Below are positions 1 through 10,399 of a DNA stretch of 64,000 nucleotides, piece by piece. Source of the DNA: Candidatus Mediterraneibacter faecavium (GTDB lineage: Bacteria; Bacillota; Clostridia; Lachnospirales; Lachnospiraceae). The position numbers and the translations under genes were made by a program. Below the pieces are notes generated by a model that saw only the letters and a list, made by a program, of their open reading frames with translations, was not told where the DNA came from and did no database searches. Within the stretch, counting starts at the first letter, position 1; each line of letters opens with the position of its first letter. The stretch is from the NCBI GenBank assembly GCA_019119995.1, contig DWVY01000019.1:34987-98986 (forward strand), given 5' to 3'.

Positions 1-57
1 GAAAGCACGGCTCACTCTGTATAACGATCCGCCGTGCCCGGTACGGCAGACAGGATC

Positions 58-1683
58 CTATTCCGCCGTCCCCTCTCTGCCGCCGGCACGGTATTCCCTC
101 GGGGTCATGCCCTGTGTTTTCCGGAATACGAAACTAAAGTAATGCGCGTCTTTATACCCAACCCGGGCGGCGATCTCCCCGGACGGAAAATCTGTGCTCT
201 TTAAGAGCTTCTTCGCATTCTCCATCCGCTTCTCCGTCACATACTCTACAAATGTCTTATCCATGCTCTGGCTGAATACGGCGCTCAGATAGTTCGCGCT
301 CACTTCCGCTTCCGCGGCAACCGTGTTGAGCGACAGGCTGTCATGCATATAGTTTTCATCGATGTATGCCAGCGCCCGGCTGATCATCTTCTTATTCTGT
401 CTGCTGTTTGCCTTTTCCCTGATCTCAAAGGCGGCCTGAAGCATATTTACAAAATACGCCGGAACCTCGTCCGTCTCTATATTCATCTCCTGGGCATAAT
501 CTCCGATCTTGTCCATATACTCTTCTTTGGAAGCACCCAGAGACTCTATATATGCGATCGTCGTAAACCGGATGTTGAGGACGACATAAGCCCGGAACAT
601 CCTGGACTTCAGCGCTTTTCTGATACTCTGGAGATAAGACTCTACAAAGTCATGGATCTCGCTCTCATTTCCATGTTCCAGGAAATCCCGGATCACCTCC
701 TGCGCCATCGTAGCCGGATCGACACTGTCTATATTCTGTTTCTCCTGCGCATTGATATAGTCCTCCAGCGTCACCCCGGACAGCACATGCAGATCCGGCA
801 TGATAAAGCGATAGGCAAAATAATGGTTCACCTGCCGGTAACATTCCGGAAGAAGGCTCAGTCTTTCCACAGGACTTCCTACAGCCACATACCATTCCAG
901 ATGTTCCTGCCGCATACAGAAATCCCGGATATGCGCCAGACCTTTTTCCGTAAATTCTCCGATCTGCGTCTTCTCTCCCCGGATCAGCACCCCGTAGGAG
1001 CTGGCATTCCACCGGAACAGCAGATACTCCGGATGCCGCAGGAAATACAGGAGCACTTCATCCTGGCTGCGCATAAATTCTTCCATTCCCTCTCCTGTAA
1101 GATCCGGATCCTTCTCCTGTAAGTAGAACAGCAGCAGATTGTAGCAGGGCGCCGTGATCTCAAGAGAGAGCTTCGCCGCCTCCTCATAGATCTCCTTGAC
1201 CGGAAGTTCTCCTGTCAGTACCTTCTCCATGAACCTTCTTCTGGAAAACTGTTCATAGACATGCATCTCTGTCTGGTACTGGATCTGATAATCATTCTTA
1301 TCCCGCTCCTGTTCGATCTTGTCTCTGAGTTCCAGGAGCGTCTTTTTCAGGGTGAGTCTGGTGATCGGCTTCAGGAGGAACTGATCGACTCCGACTTCGA
1401 TCGCCTGCCTTGCATATTCAAAGTCATCATATCCGCTGATGATAATGATCTTCATCTCCGGAAATTCTTTGCTCACGATCCGGCTCAGGGACAGCCCGTC
1501 CATAAAAGGCATCTTAATGTCCGTGATGAGCACATCCGGCCGCGCCTTGCGGATCAGCGGCAGAGCCATCTCCCCGTCTGCGGCCTCTCCCACAAAACGG
1601 AATCCGTACTGCTCCCACGGGATATTGTCCCTGAGTCCGTCTCTTATCACACTTTCATCCTCTACAAGAAATACTTTTAACAT
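58..1683 (-). CDS. Response regulator, receiver domain + AraC-type HTH (YesN-like)
   Basis: N-terminal receiver (MLKVFLVEDESVIRDGL, LITDIKMPFMDGL, LLKP); C-terminal AraC HTH (VSANYLSAVFSQSMDKTFVEYV...GYKDAHYFSFVFRKTQGMTPREYR). Confidence 0.93.
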   Translation of the reverse strand: MLKVFLVEDESVIRDGLRDNIPWEQYGFRFVGEAADGEMALPLIRKARPDVLITDIKMPFMDGLSLSRIVSKEFPEMKIIIISGYDDFEYARQAIEVGVDQFLLKPITRLTLKKTLLELRDKIEQERDKNDYQIQYQTEMHVYEQFSRRRFMEKVLTGELPVKEIYEEAAKLSLEITAPCYNLLLFYLQEKDPDLTGEGMEEFMRSQDEVLLYFLRHPEYLLFRWNASSYGVLIRGEKTQIGEFTEKGLAHIRDFCMRQEHLEWYVAVGSPVERLSLLPECYRQVNHYFAYRFIMPDLHVLSGVTLEDYINAQEKQNIDSVDPATMAQEVIRDFLEHGNESEIHDFVESYLQSIRKALKSRMFRAYVVLNIRFTTIAYIESLGASKEEYMDKIGDYAQEMNIETDEVPAYFVNMLQAAFEIREKANSRQNKKMISRALAYIDENYMHDSLSLNTVAAEAEVSANYLSAVFSQSMDKTFVEYVTEKRMENAKKLLKSTDFPSGEIAARVGYKDAHYFSFVFRKTQGMTPREYRAGGREGTAE

Positions 1684-1700
1684 ACCAATCTCCTATCTCG

Positions 1701-2738
1701 TCAATAACTTCTGTTGTCGATCAGTTCCTGCGTCAGGTTGTCCCTGGTAAATACCTGTTCCGGCACATAAAAATATTTTTCCACCTGCTCCCCGGCTTCC
1801 AGCTGCCGGATCACCTGCTCGATATACGGTCCCTGCTCCGGGTTGCATTCGATATCCGCATTAATCGATCCGGCCTGGACTTTCTCAAGGGCAGATCTCA
1901 CTGCATCAAAGGAGATCACGATGACATCCCCGTCCGTCCCTGTGGATATTCCCGCATTTTCCAGTTCTTCCAGAACGCCGAAAGTCATATCGTCGTTCTG
2001 GGATACGACCACATCGATATCCCCGTATGTATCCAGAAGCCGTTTCATCTCTTCCCGCGCCTTGGCGGTTGTAAAATCCCCGCTGGTCTGTTCCAGGATA
2101 TTCCAGTTGTCATGCCGTGCCGCCACATCATTGAATCCGTTCGTCCGCCCGATGGTAGATGTACCGCCCTCTGTTCCCTGGAGCACTACAATGTCGATCT
2201 CCTCTTCCGTGCGTTTTTGTTCTTCCAGATAACCCGCCAGCCAGTTCCCGGCATTTACTCCCTCCTGAAAGAAATCCGAACCGATCCACACGGTAAACAG
2301 CGACTCATCTTCGGTCTGCACCATACGGTCCATGAGGATAACCGGTATCCCCGCCTCTCTCGCCTCATAGAGCACGTCATCCCAACCCGCCTCCTCAATG
2401 GGGGAGAACACAATATAATCTACTTCCTGGGAAATAAAGTTCCGGATCGCTTTTATCTGGTTCTCCTGCTTCTGCCTCGCATTGTCAAAAACCAGGAGAT
2501 ACCCGTTCTCTCTTGTAAACACATTCTGTATCGACGCCGTATTGGCCGTTCTCCACACAGATTCGCTGCCGATCTGGGAGACGCCCACCACGATCAGATC
2601 CTCGTCTTCCGCCTTCTCCTGTTCCGTACCGCCGACGTCAAACTGCTTGCCGCACCCTGCCAGGACCAACAGCAGCAATATTGCCGTGCAGACTGCTCTT
2701 CCCGCTTTCCGTACAGCCCCTGTCATCCATGTTTTCAT
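1701..2738 (-). CDS. Sugar-binding periplasmic-type lipoprotein (ABC/two-component associated)
   Basis: Lipobox LLVLAGCG; periplasmic binding protein fold motifs (FISQEVDYIVFSPIEEAGWDDVL, VVSQNDDMTFGVLEEL); start overlaps kinase stop. Confidence 0.85.
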   Translation of the reverse strand: MKTWMTGAVRKAGRAVCTAILLLLVLAGCGKQFDVGGTEQEKAEDEDLIVVGVSQIGSESVWRTANTASIQNVFTRENGYLLVFDNARQKQENQIKAIRNFISQEVDYIVFSPIEEAGWDDVLYEAREAGIPVILMDRMVQTEDESLFTVWIGSDFFQEGVNAGNWLAGYLEEQKRTEEEIDIVVLQGTEGGTSTIGRTNGFNDVAARHDNWNILEQTSGDFTTAKAREEMKRLLDTYGDIDVVVSQNDDMTFGVLEELENAGISTGTDGDVIVISFDAVRSALEKVQAGSINADIECNPEQGPYIEQVIRQLEAGEQVEKYFYVPEQVFTRDNLTQELIDNRSY

Positions 2739-4285
2739 AATTCTGTATTTCCCTCCAAATGCTCCTGTCCCGCCGTGCCGGTCTCTCCTGATGTTCCGCC
2801 GTCTGCCTTCAGCGCCGGGATCAGGATCTCCACGATAGTTCCTTTATCCTTTACCGACTGGATCGTAAGCCCGTACTGTTCCCCGAAATACATGTGGATT
2901 CGTTCGTTTACATTGGCCAGTCCGAAGCCTTTCTCCGTCTCCTTGCAGGGCCGGCTGATCTCCTGGCGCAGTTCCTCAAGCTCTTTCTCTTCCATGCCGG
3001 CTCCATTGTCCCTGACTGTCAGGCGGATAAGATCTCCCTCCATCTCCCCGTTGACATGGATATATCCTTTTGCCCTCTTGTATTTGATCCCGTGATACAG
3101 TGCGTTTTCCACCACGGGCTGGAGGGTAAGCTTCAGGATCTGGTAATCGTAAAGCACCTGATCGATCTGTATATCGTATTCGAGGATGTCATGGTATCTC
3201 ACAGACTGGATCTCAAGGTAGCTCCTGATATGCTGCTCTTCCTCCCGTATGGTGATCAGTTCTTTTCCCTTGCTGAGGACCTGCCGGAAGAATCCCGAAA
3301 GCGTGACGACCATATTTACGGCCTGGTCCGGCTCATTTCCCTCGATCAGCCACACGATCGTATCCAGCGTATTATAGAGGAAATGAGGATTGATCTGCTC
3401 CTGTAAAAGCCGCAGGTCCGTTCTTCTCAGTTTCTGCTCATCTTCTTTGATCTGCCGGATCATCCCCTGCATATTTCCCGCCATATTATTAAATCCGGCC
3501 GCCAGTTCCGCGATCTCATCCCTCGTGTTGATCTTTGCCCGCGCAGTAAAGTCGCCTTTTGCAACTTTCTGGGTCGCGTGATACAGCTCGCGCACAGGCT
3601 TAATGATGCCTGAAGCGATCAGGACCGCCGTCACCGTGACGACAAACACGAGCACTGCGATGACCGTCCCGAACAGGACGATAAAATCTCTGATCTGGCC
3701 GTTCAGGTCCGCCGTCACTTCCTCCATATTCTGAGTCTGGTAATAGATATAATACTGGATATCGTCCTGGATCAGCTCTGTCAGGACATAAATGTTATTG
3801 TCCAGCCGTTCGATATTGTCGTCATACTGCCCGTCGGAAGACGTCGTCTCGACAATGTCATCCACCCGGTCTTCCAGAGTGTCCAGATTATTCAGAAGAC
3901 TCTGGAGCCACACCCTGCTCTCGCTCTCGGTCGTCGCATCCATCAGATCCGTAAATTCACTCCTCAGCTCGCCGATCAGCTCATAAGGATCTTCCAGCGT
4001 CTCCGCCTCTGAGATATTGTCAAATGTGACATAGCCCACGACGAGTTTATACATGCTCTCATCCATCTCTTCCTTGAAGTTGAGATTATAGTTGTTTGCC
4101 ACGGTGATATCTCTTACGATCCGTTCATAGACCTGACTATAGTTGCTCATGGACGCGAGCAGGTAGAAGATTGCAAGCAGGAACGGAAACACGACCATAG
4201 CCGCAAGCATCAAGATCTTCGTTCTGACCGAAAACCGCATATGCCCCTTCTGTTTCCCGATGTCCTGCCGGTCACTGTTTTTCAT
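2735..4285 (-). CDS. Sensor histidine kinase (YesM-like, HAMP + His_kinase + HATPase)
   Basis: TM helices, HAMP, LQEQINPHFLYNTLDTI, GFGLANVNERI. Confidence 0.93.
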   Translation of the reverse strand: MKNSDRQDIGKQKGHMRFSVRTKILMLAAMVVFPFLLAIFYLLASMSNYSQVYERIVRDITVANNYNLNFKEEMDESMYKLVVGYVTFDNISEAETLEDPYELIGELRSEFTDLMDATTESESRVWLQSLLNNLDTLEDRVDDIVETTSSDGQYDDNIERLDNNIYVLTELIQDDIQYYIYYQTQNMEEVTADLNGQIRDFIVLFGTVIAVLVFVVTVTAVLIASGIIKPVRELYHATQKVAKGDFTARAKINTRDEIAELAAGFNNMAGNMQGMIRQIKEDEQKLRRTDLRLLQEQINPHFLYNTLDTIVWLIEGNEPDQAVNMVVTLSGFFRQVLSKGKELITIREEEQHIRSYLEIQSVRYHDILEYDIQIDQVLYDYQILKLTLQPVVENALYHGIKYKRAKGYIHVNGEMEGDLIRLTVRDNGAGMEEKELEELRQEISRPCKETEKGFGLANVNERIHMYFGEQYGLTIQSVKDKGTIVEILIPALKADGGTSGETGTAGQEHLEGNTEL

Positions 4286-4712
4286 ACATTTCCCCCTTCA
4301 GATTATCCTTTATCTTCTCCAGTTTTACAGACAGCTCTCTCATTTCCGTCTGTCCGAACCCGTCAAACAGCCTCTCCTCAAGCCTGGCAAATCCTTCTTT
4401 TACCTCTTCCGCTTTCATCCGTCCTGCATCCGTCAGGCTGATCCGGTAAGCTCTCCGGCAGTCAGGATCTGTTTTCCTCTCGATCAGTCCCTGCCTTTCC
4501 AGTCTGTCCAGCGTCCGCGACATGGTCGTCACATCAAGCATACATTCGTCCGCCAGTTTTCTCTGGGAAACGTGCTCCGAAGACGCCAGAGACATCAGGA
4601 TCCTCGCCTGCCCCTGCCCCGGCGTAAGCCCGATACCAAGAAGGAGATCCTGTACCTTATTGCGCTTAAGCTGTTCTATCTCAAACAGAAGCTGTCTCAA
4701 TCTCTGTTTCAC
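4272..4712 (-). CDS. MarR-family transcriptional regulator
   Basis: Winged HTH pattern (LASSEHVSQRKLADECMLDVTTMSRTLDRLERQGLIERKTDPDCRRAYRISLT). Confidence 0.88.
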   Translation of the reverse strand: MKQRLRQLLFEIEQLKRNKVQDLLLGIGLTPGQGQARILMSLASSEHVSQRKLADECMLDVTTMSRTLDRLERQGLIERKTDPDCRRAYRISLTDAGRMKAEEVKEGFARLEERLFDGFGQTEMRELSVKLEKIKDNLKGEMYEKQ

Positions 4713-4810
4713 GATCGCCGCACCTCATTTCCGCATCCTGCATTTACGTATCTTTCCACATACACCGGCGCAGCCCGCCTGACATCCGCTGCCGGACTGC
4801 GCCTGCACAG

Positions 4811-6751
4811 TCACTCCAGCTCATACATCCCCGTATAGAGCTGATAGTATCTGCCTTTCTGTTCCAGAAGTTCTTCGTGGCTTCCCCTCTCGATAATGCT
4901 GCCGTGTTCCAGCACCATGATCGCTTTGGAATTTCTCACGGTCGACAGGCGGTGGGCGATCACAAATACAGTCCTGCCCTCCATAATAGCATCCATTCCC
5001 TTTTCAATCAACCGCTCTGTCCTTGTATCGATGGAGGACGTGGCCTCGTCAAGGATCAGCACCGGAGGCTGCGCAACCGCAGCACGGGCTATCGCAAGGA
5101 GCTGGCGCTGTCCCTGGGACAGATTGCTGCCGTCGCTGTACAGCATCGTCTCATATCCGTCGGGCAGTCTCCGGATAAAGGAGTCCGCATTGGCAAGCTT
5201 TGCCGCTTTTATCACTTCCTCATCCGCAGCGTCCGGTTTCCCGTACCTGATATTGTCTGCAATGGTTCCCGTAAACAGGTGGGTATCCTGAATGACCATC
5301 CCGAGGGAGCGTCTCAGATCGTCTTTCTTAATGTCCCGGACGTCGATGCCGTCATAGAGGATCCTTCCCTCCTGGATCTCGTAGAACCGGTTGATCAGGT
5401 TGATGATCGTCGTCTTCCCGGCTCCCGTTGAGCCGACAAAAGCGATCTTCTGCCCCGGCTTTGCATAGAGGCTGATGCCGGACAGCACTTTCCTGCCGGG
5501 CTCATAACCGAACACGACGTTTTCAAACCTGACGTCCCCGCGCAGAGGGGTCAGATTCCCCTGCGCGTCTTTCCATGCGTACTCCGTCCTGCCGCTGCTT
5601 CCGCTTTCCTGCGGATCCACATTCTGCCCTGCCGGATACATGCGACTTTCAGGATATACGCGACTTTCAGGATCCGTCCGTTTCAAGGCGCCGCACTCTG
5701 TCAGCGTGCCGTCCGCATCCTCATGCACGCGCACGAGCGTGACCGTGCCCGCATCGATCTCCGACGGTTCTTCCATCATATCAAAGATGCGCTCTGCTCC
5801 GGCTAACGCAGACAGGATAAAGTTGACCTGCTGTGTAAACTGATTGAGGGGCATGGCGCTCTGCCGCACATAGACGAGATAAGCCGCAAGGCTCCCCAGA
5901 TCCATCATCCCCGCGATCGCCAGAAGTCCTCCCGCACAGGCAGACACGGCATAGCATCCGTAAGAAAGGCTCACGATACTGGGGATCATCATGGAGGAAT
6001 AGGCGAGCGCTTTTGTGGACGCTGCCCTGAGATCCTCGTTCTTCTTCCGGAACACTTTCATGTCCTCTTCCTCATGGTTGAAGATCTTCTCCACCTTCTG
6101 CCCTGCCACCATCTCCTCGGTGAAGCCGTTGATCGCTGCCAGATACTCCTGCTGCCGGTCGAAATACGCTTTGCTCCGTTTCCCGTTCCATTTGATGAAC
6201 CAGAACATGATCATGAGAAATACGATCACGATAAGAGCCATCCGCACATTCAGCACAAGGAGCATAACGACCGTCCCGGTCAGGGTAAGGGTGCTCTGGA
6301 TCACCATGGTGAAGCTGTTGTTGAGCGCCTCCTGTATCGTATCTACATCGTTGGTAAACCGGCTCATCAGTTCTCCATGGGTATGGGCATCAAAGTATTT
6401 CAGCGGCAGCGTCTGTACATGGGCAAACAGATCCCGCCGGATATCCCCCACTACCTTCTGCGACGTCTTTACCATCAGCCGGTTATATCCGAACGTAGAC
6501 AGAGCGCCGCACAGATACATGATCCCCATTCCTGCCAGCGCGAGGATCAGTCCTTTTACATCCCCCGGGAGGATAAAGTCATTGATCACCGGCTTCAGAA
6601 GATACGTTCCAGCCACACTGGCTCCGGTGCTGATCAAGACGAGGACAGCGACTACAAGGAGCAGCCACTTATGATATCCCATATAACGGAACAGCTGCCG
6701 CAATGCTTTCAGCGTATTCTTCGGACGCTTATATCCTGTATATCTTGCCAT
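4811..6751 (-). CDS. ABC transporter, fused permease/ATP-binding (multidrug/lipid exporter type)
   Basis: Six TM, Walker A GSTGAGKTT, signature LSQGQRQ, Walker B VLILDEAT; overlaps adjacent ABC gene. Confidence 0.93.
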   Translation of the reverse strand: MARYTGYKRPKNTLKALRQLFRYMGYHKWLLLVVAVLVLISTGASVAGTYLLKPVINDFILPGDVKGLILALAGMGIMYLCGALSTFGYNRLMVKTSQKVVGDIRRDLFAHVQTLPLKYFDAHTHGELMSRFTNDVDTIQEALNNSFTMVIQSTLTLTGTVVMLLVLNVRMALIVIVFLMIMFWFIKWNGKRSKAYFDRQQEYLAAINGFTEEMVAGQKVEKIFNHEEEDMKVFRKKNEDLRAASTKALAYSSMMIPSIVSLSYGCYAVSACAGGLLAIAGMMDLGSLAAYLVYVRQSAMPLNQFTQQVNFILSALAGAERIFDMMEEPSEIDAGTVTLVRVHEDADGTLTECGALKRTDPESRVYPESRMYPAGQNVDPQESGSSGRTEYAWKDAQGNLTPLRGDVRFENVVFGYEPGRKVLSGISLYAKPGQKIAFVGSTGAGKTTIINLINRFYEIQEGRILYDGIDVRDIKKDDLRRSLGMVIQDTHLFTGTIADNIRYGKPDAADEEVIKAAKLANADSFIRRLPDGYETMLYSDGSNLSQGQRQLLAIARAAVAQPPVLILDEATSSIDTRTERLIEKGMDAIMEGRTVFVIAHRLSTVRNSKAIMVLEHGSIIERGSHEELLEQKGRYYQLYTGMYELE

Positions 6752-8478
6752 TACAGATCAGCTCCTTCCTTCTGGGATTCATAGATCTCCCGATAGATCC
6801 TGCTGCTTTCCAGCAGTTCCTCATGAGTGCCGCAGCCTTTGATCCTGCCGTCGTCAAGCACCACGATCATATCCGCATGGCGCACAGAGGAGATCCGCTG
6901 CGCAATGATGATCTTCGTCATACGGGGCAGCTTTTCCTGCAGCATGGTCCGAATGCGCGCCTCGGTCGCCGTGTCCACCGCGCTGGTAGAATCATCCAGT
7001 ATGAGCACCTTCGGTTTCTTGAGTATCGCCCTTGCAATACACAGGCGCTGTTTCTGCCCGCCTGAGACATTCACGCCGCCCTGTCCCATCTCCGTGTCAT
7101 ATCCGTCTTCCAGCCGTCCGATGAATTCGTCCGCCCCGGCGATCCGGCAGGCTTCCTCGATCTCCTCCTGCGTGGCGTCCTTATTTCCCCATAGGAGATT
7201 CTCACGCAGCGTGCCGGAAAAGAGGGTATTCTTCTGGAGCACCATAGCGATGGAATCCCTCAGATGCCGCAGCGGATACTGTTCTACCGGTTTCCCGTCG
7301 ATCAGAAGCTCTCCCTTTGTCACGTCATACAATCTGGGGATGAGCTGTACAAGGGTCGTCTTGGCAGAGCCCGTCTGTCCAACGATACCTATGGTCTGTC
7401 CGGCGCTGATATGGAGATCAATATCAGAAAGGACATATTCCTTCGCGTCTTTTCTGTATTTGAAATATACATGGGAAAATTCGATCTCCCCTTTCTCCAC
7501 CTGGATATCCTCCGCCTGATCTTCTTTGATGTCGATCTCCTCATCCATGATCTCTACGATACGCTTTCCCGAAGCAAGGGATCTGGTGAGCATAAGGAAG
7601 ATATTGGAGATCATCATGAGGGAATTGAGGATCTGCAGGACATAGCTCAGAAAGCCGGTCAGCTCGCCCACCTGCATAGTGCCGATCCGGATCATGCCGC
7701 CGCCGAACCAGAGGATGCTGATGATCGTGCCGTACATGACGAACTGCATGGCAGCCATATTGGTCGTGGCAAGCTTAAAAGCCCGTTCGGACTGTGTCTG
7801 GAGATTCGTGTTCACTTCATTGAACTTGCCAGTCTCATAGTTCCCGCGCACATATGCTTTCACTACACGGACAGCAGTAAGGTTTTCCTGGATGATCCGG
7901 TTTACAAGATCGATGGCGCCCTGCATCTTCCCGTAGAGGGGACGCACGTTTTTGATGATCAGCCCCAGACAGACGGCGAGCACGGGAAGAGCGACCAGAA
8001 ATACCACCGCCAGCTTCCCATTGATGGAAAACGCCACCGCCGTCGCCGCCACCAGCATGACCGATCCGCGGCAGGCGGGACGCATGCCGCTGGAGATGCT
8101 GTTCTGGATATTCGTCACGTCGCTCGTCATGCGGGTCACAAGAGATGACAACTGGAAATGATCCACATTGGCAAAGGAGAACTGCTGCAGCCTGGCGTAC
8201 TCCGCCTCCCTTAAGTTCGCCCCAAGCCCCTGTCCCGCGATCGCGGAGAACTGTGCACTGCCGATCCCGAGCAGAAGTGCTGCCGCCGCGCATACGAGCA
8301 TCCATCCTCCCTGCCGGAAGATGTAGGCTTTGTCGCCGTTCGCGACCCCGATATCCACGATATCCGCCATGATCAGGGGGATCAAAAGCTCAAAAAGCGA
8401 CTCTGCCGTAATGCACAGAGCCGCAAACACAAGATATTTTTTATATTTTCCGGAATAAGAAAAGATCCGTCTCAGCAT
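6751..8478 (-). CDS. ABC transporter, fused permease/ATP-binding (partner of preceding)
   Basis: Walker A GQTGSAKTT, signature VSGGQKQR, Walker B VLILDDST. Confidence 0.93.
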   Translation of the reverse strand: MLRRIFSYSGKYKKYLVFAALCITAESLFELLIPLIMADIVDIGVANGDKAYIFRQGGWMLVCAAAALLLGIGSAQFSAIAGQGLGANLREAEYARLQQFSFANVDHFQLSSLVTRMTSDVTNIQNSISSGMRPACRGSVMLVAATAVAFSINGKLAVVFLVALPVLAVCLGLIIKNVRPLYGKMQGAIDLVNRIIQENLTAVRVVKAYVRGNYETGKFNEVNTNLQTQSERAFKLATTNMAAMQFVMYGTIISILWFGGGMIRIGTMQVGELTGFLSYVLQILNSLMMISNIFLMLTRSLASGKRIVEIMDEEIDIKEDQAEDIQVEKGEIEFSHVYFKYRKDAKEYVLSDIDLHISAGQTIGIVGQTGSAKTTLVQLIPRLYDVTKGELLIDGKPVEQYPLRHLRDSIAMVLQKNTLFSGTLRENLLWGNKDATQEEIEEACRIAGADEFIGRLEDGYDTEMGQGGVNVSGGQKQRLCIARAILKKPKVLILDDSTSAVDTATEARIRTMLQEKLPRMTKIIIAQRISSVRHADMIVVLDDGRIKGCGTHEELLESSRIYREIYESQKEGADL

Positions 8479-8495
8479 AGATCACGCCGCCTTTC

Positions 8496-8517
8496 AATAG
8501 TTGTAGATACAACTATT
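8496..8517. promoter_or_regulatory. Perfect palindrome, candidate MarR operator
   Basis: AATAGTTGTA-GA-TACAACTATT immediately upstream of the ABC start codon in a MarR-containing operon. Confidence 0.6.
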
Positions 8518-8581
8518 GTATGCGCAACTTACAGATCCGTCAACACTTCTTTGCCATAAATGCATGATGTCCGTTAGCAGT

Positions 8582-10291
8582 TCAGCCCAGCATCACCCTG
8601 CATTTTTTCTTATAACATGCCACCCCGTATTTCAGGATCTTTGTCATGCCGTCTTCTGTGAGGAATTCCGTATACCGCCGTTCGTCGATCTGTTCTAATG
8701 CCTTCCGGCATCCTGCCTCCAGATCCCCGTTCCTGGCATATTTCACCTCGATCGCAATACCAGTCTCCTCCCCGTCGATCTCAACAAGGATGTCGCAGTA
8801 CCCGTCCCCGGACTCCCTGTTGGAAACCACATACCAGTCCTCTTTATAGCTTAACAGGCCGAGAAGTATCCCGTGGTAATAATTCTCTTTCATCTCTTTT
8901 TTCACTGCTGTATCCCGAATGCTGATCGTGCGGCTCAGATATCCGCCGAATCTCTTCTCCGCCTCTTTGGCGTCTCCGTTTTTAAACGCCTCGCAGAAAG
9001 CGTTCAGCGCCTCTCCGTCTTTCCTTGCCGTCTCCTGGAACCACTCGGAGATCTGCTCCTCAAAGATCATCCGGATCTCTTTATTCGGGATCGCCAGCCG
9101 TAGTTTCATACCTTCCGCATCCCCCCGCCGGGTCAGGTATCCCGTCGTAAAAAGCACACTCCAGATATTGTCCGGCGAATCATACATTTCTTTGTATGTC
9201 AGCTCCTGACGCACTGCTTTTACAATGCTCTCTCCTGAGATCAGCCTTTCGATCTCCTGTTTTGTCGTCGATCTGGCGATCTCGAGAAAATGCCGGATCA
9301 CCGCATTGCTGCTCGTGTTGGACCAGTACGCCTCTGGCTGCGCCTTTGGATTAAGCCTCAGCCGTCCGCAGTAGCAGATCACGTCCCACGGGCAGTACAC
9401 ATCCATATTTCCGAACCGGTATCCGTCATACCATTCTTTTACAGTGTCATACTGCCCGGACAGCCCGTAGTACTGAAGCATCTCTCTCACTTCCTGGTCT
9501 GTAAAGCCGAAATATTCCTCAAATCCCACATCTGTGATCGACAGGACGTTAAAATTATTCAAACCGGTAAAGATACTTTCCTTTGCCACGCGCAGGCATC
9601 CGGTCAGTACGGCAAAATAAAGATTATCGTTCGTTTTCAGGACCCGTTCGAACATATTCCGGATCAGGAGGACCATCTGATCGTAGTATCCGTTGTCATT
9701 TGCTTTTGAGAGCGGGACGTCGTACTCGTCGATCAGAACGATGACCCTGCTGCCATAGTGCTTTCTCAAAAGAAATGTCAATGTATAAAGGCTTTCCATC
9801 AGGACTGCGTTCGACAGTTCAAACACGCCTTCTCTCTGTTCGCCGATCGCAGTAAGCTGTGCATAGAGCGCTTTCTCCTTGTCCGTCAGCTTTTCGCTCT
9901 CTGCCAGGAACTGAAACCGCATAGCCTCTGTGCCGACCACGGTACACATCATGGAACGCGCCGTCTCGTAGTCGTTTCCATTCACACCTTTCAGGCTGAT
10001 CGAAACCACCGGGAATTTTCCCATATATCTTTCACACAGTTCTGTCTCTTTCATAATTGCCAGTCCGTCGAAAAGCTCCCTCCTGCAGCCGATCTCAAAG
10101 AAATTCTTCATCATGCTCATATTCAGAGATTTTCCAAACCTTCTGGGGCGGGTAAAAAGATTCACCTCTCCCCAGTTGAGGAGCAGATCCCGAAGTATGC
10201 CTGTTTTATCTATATAATAAAAATTATCGTTCCTGATCTTTTCAAAGCTCTCTATCCCGATCGGAAGTTTCTTTCTCATCTTCTCTTCCAT
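8582..10291 (-). CDS. AAA-ATPase-like / PD-(D/E)XK nuclease domain protein
   Basis: N-terminal LPIGIESFEKIRNDNFYYIDKT...TRPRRFGKSLNMSMM; C-terminal GYCDILVEIDGEETGIAIEVKYA. Confidence 0.85.
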   Translation of the reverse strand: MEEKMRKKLPIGIESFEKIRNDNFYYIDKTGILRDLLLNWGEVNLFTRPRRFGKSLNMSMMKNFFEIGCRRELFDGLAIMKETELCERYMGKFPVVSISLKGVNGNDYETARSMMCTVVGTEAMRFQFLAESEKLTDKEKALYAQLTAIGEQREGVFELSNAVLMESLYTLTFLLRKHYGSRVIVLIDEYDVPLSKANDNGYYDQMVLLIRNMFERVLKTNDNLYFAVLTGCLRVAKESIFTGLNNFNVLSITDVGFEEYFGFTDQEVREMLQYYGLSGQYDTVKEWYDGYRFGNMDVYCPWDVICYCGRLRLNPKAQPEAYWSNTSSNAVIRHFLEIARSTTKQEIERLISGESIVKAVRQELTYKEMYDSPDNIWSVLFTTGYLTRRGDAEGMKLRLAIPNKEIRMIFEEQISEWFQETARKDGEALNAFCEAFKNGDAKEAEKRFGGYLSRTISIRDTAVKKEMKENYYHGILLGLLSYKEDWYVVSNRESGDGYCDILVEIDGEETGIAIEVKYARNGDLEAGCRKALEQIDERRYTEFLTEDGMTKILKYGVACYKKKCRVMLG

Positions 10292-10399
10292 CCTGCACTG
10301 TCACGCTCCTCTCCTGACATCTGCCTCAATTTTACCATCGGTCTTATGAAACGGCAAGGGAAAACAGGCTTTATACCTGTACAGAAAAAACGGAGCTAT

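Noticed and set aside
343-1122. Numerous long antisense ORFs (e.g. 343-1122 +, 7264-8148 +, 11408-12352 +, 35517-36305 -, 58468-59274 -)
   Set aside because: Overlap well-supported genes on the other strand, biased composition (His/Arg/Ser/Pro-rich), no recognisable domains; typical shadow ORFs.
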